Positions 35,113 through 39,026 of a stretch of 39,026 bases of DNA are shown one piece after another (the first letter of the stretch is position 1; the number at the start of each line of letters is the position of its first letter). Where the stretch lies: contig LUUF01000112.1 in NCBI GenBank assembly GCA_001644045.1, positions 1 to 39,026 of the forward strand. Direction: 5' to 3'. The translations under genes were made by a program, and so were the position numbers. The stretch comes from Methylomonas methanica. Its GTDB lineage: Bacteria > Pseudomonadota > Gammaproteobacteria > Methylococcales > Methylomonadaceae. Below the pieces are notes generated by a model. It made no database searches. It was not told the origin of the DNA and saw only the letters and a program-made list of their open reading frames with translations.

Positions 35113-36555
35113 ATGAAAGATTTAAACAAGGTTTTGCTCGGCTCATTAGCAGGTGCCGGACTAATGTTATTTTCAACCAACGTGCTGGCTGAAACCTTAT
35201 CTCAAGCCCTGGATTTAAGCGGACATTGGGTCGGCTTCCTGTGTATAGGCATATTTACGATCGCCTATCTCTTTGTGGTACTCGAAGAAGTTTTGGAATT
35301 ACGCAAATCCAAACCGATGATGCTGGCAGCGGCGCTGATTTGGGTAGCGATTGCGCTAGTTTATAAGCATCAAGGCCTATCGTCGGTTGCTGAAACGGCG
35401 ATTCGGCATGATGTATTGGACTACGGCGAGTTGTTGCTATTTCTGATCGTCTCCATTGCCTATATCAATGCCATGGAAGAGCGGCGGGTATTCGACAGCC
35501 TAAGGGCCTGGCTGGTTAACCGGGGTTTGAGTTACCGCCAACTGTTTTGGGTGACCGGGATTTTGGCGTTCTTTATCTCCTCGGTGTCCAATAACATGAC
35601 CACCGCCATGCTGATGTGCGCGGTGGTGATGGCGGTCGGCAAGGATAATCCCAAATTCGTCGGCGTATCCTGTGTCAATACCGTGGTAGCCGCCAATGCT
35701 GGCGGTGCGTTTTGTCCGTTCGGCGACATCACCACTTTGATGGTCTGGCAAAAGGGCATCATCGAATTCTGGACCTTCTTCAAGTTGTTCGTGCCCTCGG
35801 TGGTCAACTTTCTAATTCCCGCTGCGATCATGCATTTTGCCATTCCCAAAACCCAGCCGGCGCCCATTCATGCCAAGGTCGTCACCCGCCGTGGCGCCAA
35901 GCGCATCGTGGTGTTATTTCTGCTCACGGTCCTGACGGCAGTCGGCTTTCAGAATAGCCTGCAACTGCCGGCAGCGGTTGGCATGATGGCTGGTTTGACC
36001 TATCTGCAATTGTTCGGCTATTTCCTGCATATTACCCACCGGGACGAACCGGAGTTGGGCCTCGATCCCATGTCCGGCGAGGAAGCCCCGGATGCCGGCA
36101 GCGAGGATAGTTTGCGCTTCGACGTTTTCCACCATTTGGCGCGGATGGAGTGGGACACCTTGCTGTTTTTCTATGGCGTAGTGTTGTGCGTGGGCGGGAT
36201 GAACTTTCTCGGCTACCTAAAGCATTTATCCGTGTTTCTGTATGGCGAACTTGGTGCCACGCCAGCCAATGTCCTGGTCGGCGTCATTTCAGCCCTGATC
36301 GACAACATCCCGGTGATGTTTGCAATCCTTGCGATGCGTCCGGAGATGTCTGAAGGTCAATGGCTGTTGGTGACTCTGACAGCAGGGGTTGGCGGCAGTT
36401 TGTTGTCGGTCGGGTCTGCCGCTGGCGTGGCGTTAATGGGTCAAGCCAAAGGCCTCTACACCTTCATGACCCATCTGAAATGGGCTCCGGTTATTGCACT
36501 CGGATACTTAGGTAGTGTGGGCGTTCACTTTTTAATGAATGCCGCGCTTTTTTAA
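35113..36555 (+). CDS. nhaD: NhaD-type Na+/H+ antiporter
   Basis: A 480-aa antiporter of the NhaD/ion-transporter superfamily that exports Na+ or Li+ for H+ at the inner membrane. It carries an N-terminal signal-like helix (MKDLNKVLLGSLAGAGLMLF), and the core motif SVSNNMTTAMLMCAVVMAVG, then AANAGGAFCPFGDITTLMVW. A second inverted half includes ALIDNIPVMFAILAM and GVGGSLLSVGSAAGVALMG. I place the start at 35113 (GGAAG five bases upstream); an ATG at 35041 would add 24 hydrophilic residues but has its GGAG too close. It follows marR and precedes two small membrane proteins. Confidence 0.93.
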   Translation: MKDLNKVLLGSLAGAGLMLFSTNVLAETLSQALDLSGHWVGFLCIGIFTIAYLFVVLEEVLELRKSKPMMLAAALIWVAIALVYKHQGLSSVAETAIRHDVLDYGELLLFLIVSIAYINAMEERRVFDSLRAWLVNRGLSYRQLFWVTGILAFFISSVSNNMTTAMLMCAVVMAVGKDNPKFVGVSCVNTVVAANAGGAFCPFGDITTLMVWQKGIIEFWTFFKLFVPSVVNFLIPAAIMHFAIPKTQPAPIHAKVVTRRGAKRIVVLFLLTVLTAVGFQNSLQLPAAVGMMAGLTYLQLFGYFLHITHRDEPELGLDPMSGEEAPDAGSEDSLRFDVFHHLARMEWDTLLFFYGVVLCVGGMNFLGYLKHLSVFLYGELGATPANVLVGVISALIDNIPVMFAILAMRPEMSEGQWLLVTLTAGVGGSLLSVGSAAGVALMGQAKGLYTFMTHLKWAPVIALGYLGSVGVHFLMNAALF

Positions 36556-36628
36556 GTCGGCGGACGACAAATAGCCCAAACGACAGCTTAAATCATCCTT
36601 CACACCACCAAGATAAAGGCAAACAACG

Positions 36629-37171
36629 ATGTACGACGATGAAATAATGGCCGATGAGGCACCAAAAAGACGCCACTTTGGGATAGAGAGTGCTGTTTTC
36701 GTGCTGCTCATCCTGCTGTCGCTTGGAGGCATTTTCATTACTGATTTTTCACCCGATGATGGCTATGGATACTGGCTATTGATGGTGTTTGTGTTTGGCG
36801 TGGTATCCGTGTTCGTGTCCTGGCTGCAAACGAAACGCAAAGACCTTGATTTTGGCGATATTCTCAAGGCGCAGGCGATGCATTGGCTGCATACCATCAT
36901 CGTGGTCGGTGCCGCGTCTCTATTGAATAAATCCGGCCAATTGCAAGGCCTAAGCGCAGACCTGGTGATTTTATTGATTTTGGGTTTATCCACCCTGCTG
37001 GATGGCTATCACATTGGTTGGCAATTTAGCCTGCTCGGGTTTTTCCTGGTCGGCTGTACCATCATTATTGGCTACGTGAATCCGTTTATGTGGGCATGTG
37101 TTGCGCTTGCGGTCGTGATCATTGTGGGTGCGATATTAAGAGGTTTATCGCTCCGGGATGAGGACGATTGA
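36629..37171 (+). CDS. 180-aa membrane protein of unknown function, associated with antiporters
   Basis: The product has a short charged N-terminus (MYDDEIMADEAPKRR), then about five helices (roughly 20-38, 46-66, 85-98, 106-125 and 130-172) and a charged C-terminus. Notable conserved-looking segments are SADLVILLILGLSTLLDGYH and FFLVGCTIIIGYVNPFMWAC. I do not recognise the family. It lies 73 bp after nhaD. A frameshifted copy of its second half sits at 20033-20300, next to the head of a CPA2 antiporter gene, so twice in this window it accompanies a cation antiporter; an accessory role is inferred. Confidence 0.75.
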   Translation: MYDDEIMADEAPKRRHFGIESAVFVLLILLSLGGIFITDFSPDDGYGYWLLMVFVFGVVSVFVSWLQTKRKDLDFGDILKAQAMHWLHTIIVVGAASLLNKSGQLQGLSADLVILLILGLSTLLDGYHIGWQFSLLGFFLVGCTIIIGYVNPFMWACVALAVVIIVGAILRGLSLRDEDD

Positions 37172-37208
37172 TTTTGAGCACATTTTCAAGTCGTTGGGGG
37201 ACATCATC

Positions 37209-37418
37209 ATGAATACGCTAAGGGCTTGGTTCAGCGCATTGAGCACTAAACATCGCATCGAATATGCTGTGTCGTTGTTATGGATCATTATCGTCCCATT
37301 CATTGCCGTGCCGTATGTCGGCGAAGAGGGCGGCCCGCTTGAACACTTCCTGTGGTGGGGTGCTTTTCCCATGCTGCTCTACTGGGGGCGTCGCTTTTGG
37401 GTTAGGAAATGGTTTTAA
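37209..37418 (+). CDS. 69-aa membrane protein of unknown function
   Basis: From ATG 37209, preceded by GGGGGA at 37195-37200, a 69-aa product has two hydrophobic segments (VSLLWIIIVPFIAV and FLWWGAFPMLLYWG) and a basic tail (RRFWVRKWF). An in-frame ATG at 37158 would overlap the previous stop, but has no ribosome site. It appears to be the last gene of the marR-nhaD transcript. Its function is unknown; the aromatic, Trp-rich helix is distinctive. Confidence 0.6.
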   Translation: MNTLRAWFSALSTKHRIEYAVSLLWIIIVPFIAVPYVGEEGGPLEHFLWWGAFPMLLYWGRRFWVRKWF

Positions 37419-37621
37419 ATCGGTTAGAGTTAGCTTCAGATGATTTTAGTGTTTGTGATAGACATTCTTTAGCACTCGCGGCTTTGTTATGGCCAATATA
37501 CTCCATCATCTGCGATAACTTCGAACGGAGTTTCAACAACAGCCGTTCTTACCTGTTCTCGTTTAAATGGCTGGAATTGGCCAAATTTGAGCCTAGATCA
37601 TTGGCTATTTCCACACAAATT

Positions 37622-37922
37622 TCACACCGGTTCCAAGTCTATTTTTACCTTTTTACCAAGCGCTGTGGCCGCGCTCACAAGAGTTGTCAAAGTTAAACTG
37701 GTATCTTCTTCATCCAATAATCGATTAAGCGAAGCTCTGCTGGTGTGTATTTTTTGCCATCGCTGTCTTGCTGAGTTTGAGCGTAGACATACCTTCTGAT
37801 ATTTGCCAAGCTATGCTCCGCTTGGTCGCTACCGCCGTGACTTCGTCAAGAATAGCTTCCTCGCTGAGGAAATCATCGAAATCAGTGCCAATATGAGGAT
37901 TCTCTTCGTACTGACTGTTCAT
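37622..37922 (-). pseudogene. Frameshifted XRE-family antitoxin (HigA-like)
   Basis: Starting at ATG 37922 with GAGG six bases before it, the frame reads HIGTDFDDFLSEEAILDEVT and RSIAWQISEGMSTLKLSKTAMAK, then runs out after a run of six A (37750-37755 on the plus strand). One more A would restore IHTSRASLNRLLDEEDTSLTL, TTLVSAATALGKKVKIDLEPV and a TGA at 37622, giving a normal antitoxin of about 100 aa with a complete helix-turn-helix. It is therefore broken by one base, unless the run is a sequencing error or slips. The toxin end overlaps its start codon. Between 37419 and 37621 I see no gene. Confidence 0.75.
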
Positions 37923-38044
37923 TGCTTACCTCGTAATGGTTTTAATCTTTGTTTTGCCAAATCGATTTCTGGCTTCGGTGTTTTTTGGCTTTTCTTGATA
38001 AAGCCATGCAGCAAAATCATCGGCAGCAATGTCATTTTCAGCAT
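37919..38044 (-). pseudogene. Truncated toxin end (Gp49/HigB-like)
   Basis: A 41-codon frame ends in MILLHGFIKKSQKTPKPEID and LAKQRLKPLRGKQ, which is the characteristic C-terminus of phage Gp49-like HigB toxins (LLHGF-KK-QKTP-EI-LA). Its TGA overlaps the antitoxin start as ATGA, the usual higBA arrangement. The N-terminal two thirds of the toxin, with its catalytic core, are missing: a stop precedes the frame, and the recombinase gene begins 67 bp away on the other strand. Confidence 0.65.
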
Positions 38045-38072
38045 TGTCTACGCCCGATCAAGACCATAGCAT

Positions 38073-38110
38073 GACAATAAATCTCCTTAAACAACCGTTA
38101 GGAGTTTGTC
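38073..38110 (+). promoter_or_regulatory. Hairpin masking the recombinase ribosome site
   Basis: CTCCT (38083-38087) can pair with the Shine-Dalgarno AGGAG (38100-38104). The outer GACAA/TTTGTC bases (38073-38077 and 38105-38110) add an imperfect lower stem. The structure would hide the ribosome site and bring down translation of the recombinase. Confidence 0.35.
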
Positions 38111-38734
38111 ATGAATCAGAAAAATACAAGCAATCGACCCGGACCCTGGAATAAAGGCAAGTTGATTGGTCAGAAATCGCCACTAAAATTAAAGGAAATT
38201 TGGGCCATTCGTATCCGTTTGCAGATGGCCAAAAACACACGCGAGCTTGCGTTATTCAATCTTGCCATTGATAGCAAGCTCCGAGGCTGTGATTTGGTCA
38301 AGCTTAAAGTCTGCGATGTGGCGCAAGGTAGCCGGGTGTCATCACGCGCAATGATCATGCAGCAGAAAACGCATCGACCGGTTCAATTTGAGATAACGGA
38401 ACAAACTAGAGATGCCTTGGCAAACTGGATCAACCAAGCACAATTAAAATCTGATGACTATCTTTTTAACAGTCGAATTCATCAGTCACCTCATCTTTCC
38501 ACGCGACAATATGCGCGAATAGTTGAGCACTGGGTTAAATCAATTGGTCTTGACCCGGCAGCTTATAGAACCCATACCATGCGTCGTACAAAGGCGACCT
38601 TGATTTATCGTCGGACGAAAAATTTAAGGGCCGTTCAGTTATTGTTGGGCCATACTAAGCTGGAAAGCACTGTCAGGTATCTGGGCATCGAGGTTGATGA
38701 TGCTCTTGAGATTTCAGAACAGACTGAAATTTAG
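38111..38734 (+). CDS. Short tyrosine recombinase (phage-integrase family)
   Basis: A 207-aa recombinase that consists almost only of the catalytic domain, without the usual SAM-like arm-binding domain; the first 25 residues are basic (RPGPWNKGKLIGQK). All catalytic residues are present: Arg58 (LRGCD), Lys86, His155-x-x-Arg158 (HTMRRTKAT), His181 (LLGHTKLEST) and Tyr190 (VRYLGIE). AGGAG lies six bases before the ATG. It stands beside a broken toxin-antitoxin pair and a repeat block. Its targets are unknown. Confidence 0.9.
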   Translation: MNQKNTSNRPGPWNKGKLIGQKSPLKLKEIWAIRIRLQMAKNTRELALFNLAIDSKLRGCDLVKLKVCDVAQGSRVSSRAMIMQQKTHRPVQFEITEQTRDALANWINQAQLKSDDYLFNSRIHQSPHLSTRQYARIVEHWVKSIGLDPAAYRTHTMRRTKATLIYRRTKNLRAVQLLLGHTKLESTVRYLGIEVDDALEISEQTEI

Positions 38735-38744
38735 CGCTCACTAA

Positions 38745-38774
38745 GGTAGCAGTCGTTTGTTTTTGGCTGCTACC
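38745..38774. repeat. Inverted repeat just after the recombinase
   Basis: GGTAGCAG and CTGCTACC form a perfect 8-bp inverted repeat around a T-rich 14-nt loop, ten bases after the stop codon. It could be a terminator-like hairpin or a recombinase binding site; no T-run follows the stem. Confidence 0.4.
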
Positions 38775-38839
38775 AATCAACAAATTCATCTAGCTTGGGT
38801 AAAGCGGGTGGATTTTGGTCTGGGTGAGGCAGTGATAGT

Positions 38840-39026
38840 GTCAAATTGCTCGCCTAAATCCGGACACTCAATTGGGTGTCGGACGCCTTAATTTGTTGAA
38901 ATTAGATAGTTACCTCGACCGGCAGGTTTTGGCCGATAGGTTGAGGCCACCAACGTCTGCTTTATAGCCCAACAGTTGGAAGAATCTGTATTTCACTGAA
39001 TGACCGTTTTGGAGAAACTCGATAGA
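38840..39026 (-). repeat. Degenerate intergenic repeat block, copy 3 (inverted)
   Basis: Read as the reverse complement, this matches the blocks at 1-430 and 4815-4985 in order: gtttctc, cagattctt, gcagacgttgg, ctcaacc-atcggccaaaac, taactat, aattaaggc, tgtccgg-tt-ggcgagcaa-ttgac. Identity looks like roughly two thirds by eye. The copy runs to the end of the window and may continue. Confidence 0.7.

Noticed and set aside
37926..38057. A minus-strand open frame ending FGKTKIKTITR
   Set aside because: It has no usable start codon and is a shifted reading of the toxin fragment, which is recognisable in the other frame.
37803..38069. An 88-codon plus-strand frame opposite the toxin-antitoxin remnants
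   Set aside because: It is the antisense of recognisable antitoxin and toxin sequence and has no features of its own.
1..39026. CRISPR array, tRNA, rRNA or insertion sequence
   Set aside because: No regularly spaced short repeats, no tRNA cloverleaf or rRNA stretch and no transposase were found by eye; the only mobility gene is the tyrosine recombinase.

Overview
The window looks like a chromosomal segment of a gammaproteobacterial (type I) methanotroph, most likely Methylomonas or a close relative. This is an inference from the sucrose cluster (sucrose-phosphate synthase, sucrose-phosphatase, amylosucrase), which is known from that group, and from long degenerate intergenic repeats of a kind I associate with these genomes. 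No methane-oxidation gene, rRNA or tRNA is visible here.

Layout. (1) 1-570 is repeat DNA. (2) 572-3478: a LysR regulator faces a three-gene minus-strand operon encoding an EthD-like protein, a membrane-anchored periplasmic protein whose mature N-terminus should be histidine, and an alpha/beta hydrolase. (3) 3757-6573: a TMEM175-like channel, a DedA protein, a small membrane protein, more repeat DNA and two gene fossils, an outer-membrane barrel end and a GH5 start. (4) 6574-17911, all minus strand: a QseB/QseC-like two-component system, a small lipoprotein, a tripartite RND efflux pump, a P-type cation ATPase and a secreted protein of unknown function. (5) 18275-27977, all plus strand: an OpgC-like protein, a decayed antiporter locus, sps, spp, a membrane diguanylate cyclase, amylosucrase and a secreted GH5 enzyme. 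(6) 28213-37418: two divergent gene sets around a MarR regulator. The minus-strand set has a small lipoprotein, a glucosyl-phosphoglycerate-synthase-like/HAD fusion, another lipoprotein, a DUF2490 protein, a CLC chloride transporter and a CPA2 antiporter. The plus-strand set has the MarR regulator, NhaD and two small membrane proteins. (7) 37622-39026: a wrecked toxin-antitoxin pair, a short tyrosine recombinase and another repeat copy.

How it fits together. Regions 5 and 6 read as a salt and osmotic-stress block. They would make compatible solutes (sucrose, and probably glucosylglycerate), possibly modify osmoregulated glucans, and move Na+, K+ or Cl- and protons. An identical 15-bp palindrome lies in front of marR and in front of the DUF2490-CLC-CPA2 genes, which suggests one MarR-controlled regulon. 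The 180-aa membrane protein next to NhaD has a decayed copy beside a decayed antiporter head 16 kb away, so this unknown protein may be an antiporter partner. Several proteins lack a key residue: the CLC gating glutamate is Ala, the HAD nucleophile in sucrose-phosphate synthase is Ala, and one transmembrane Asp of the RND pump is Asn.
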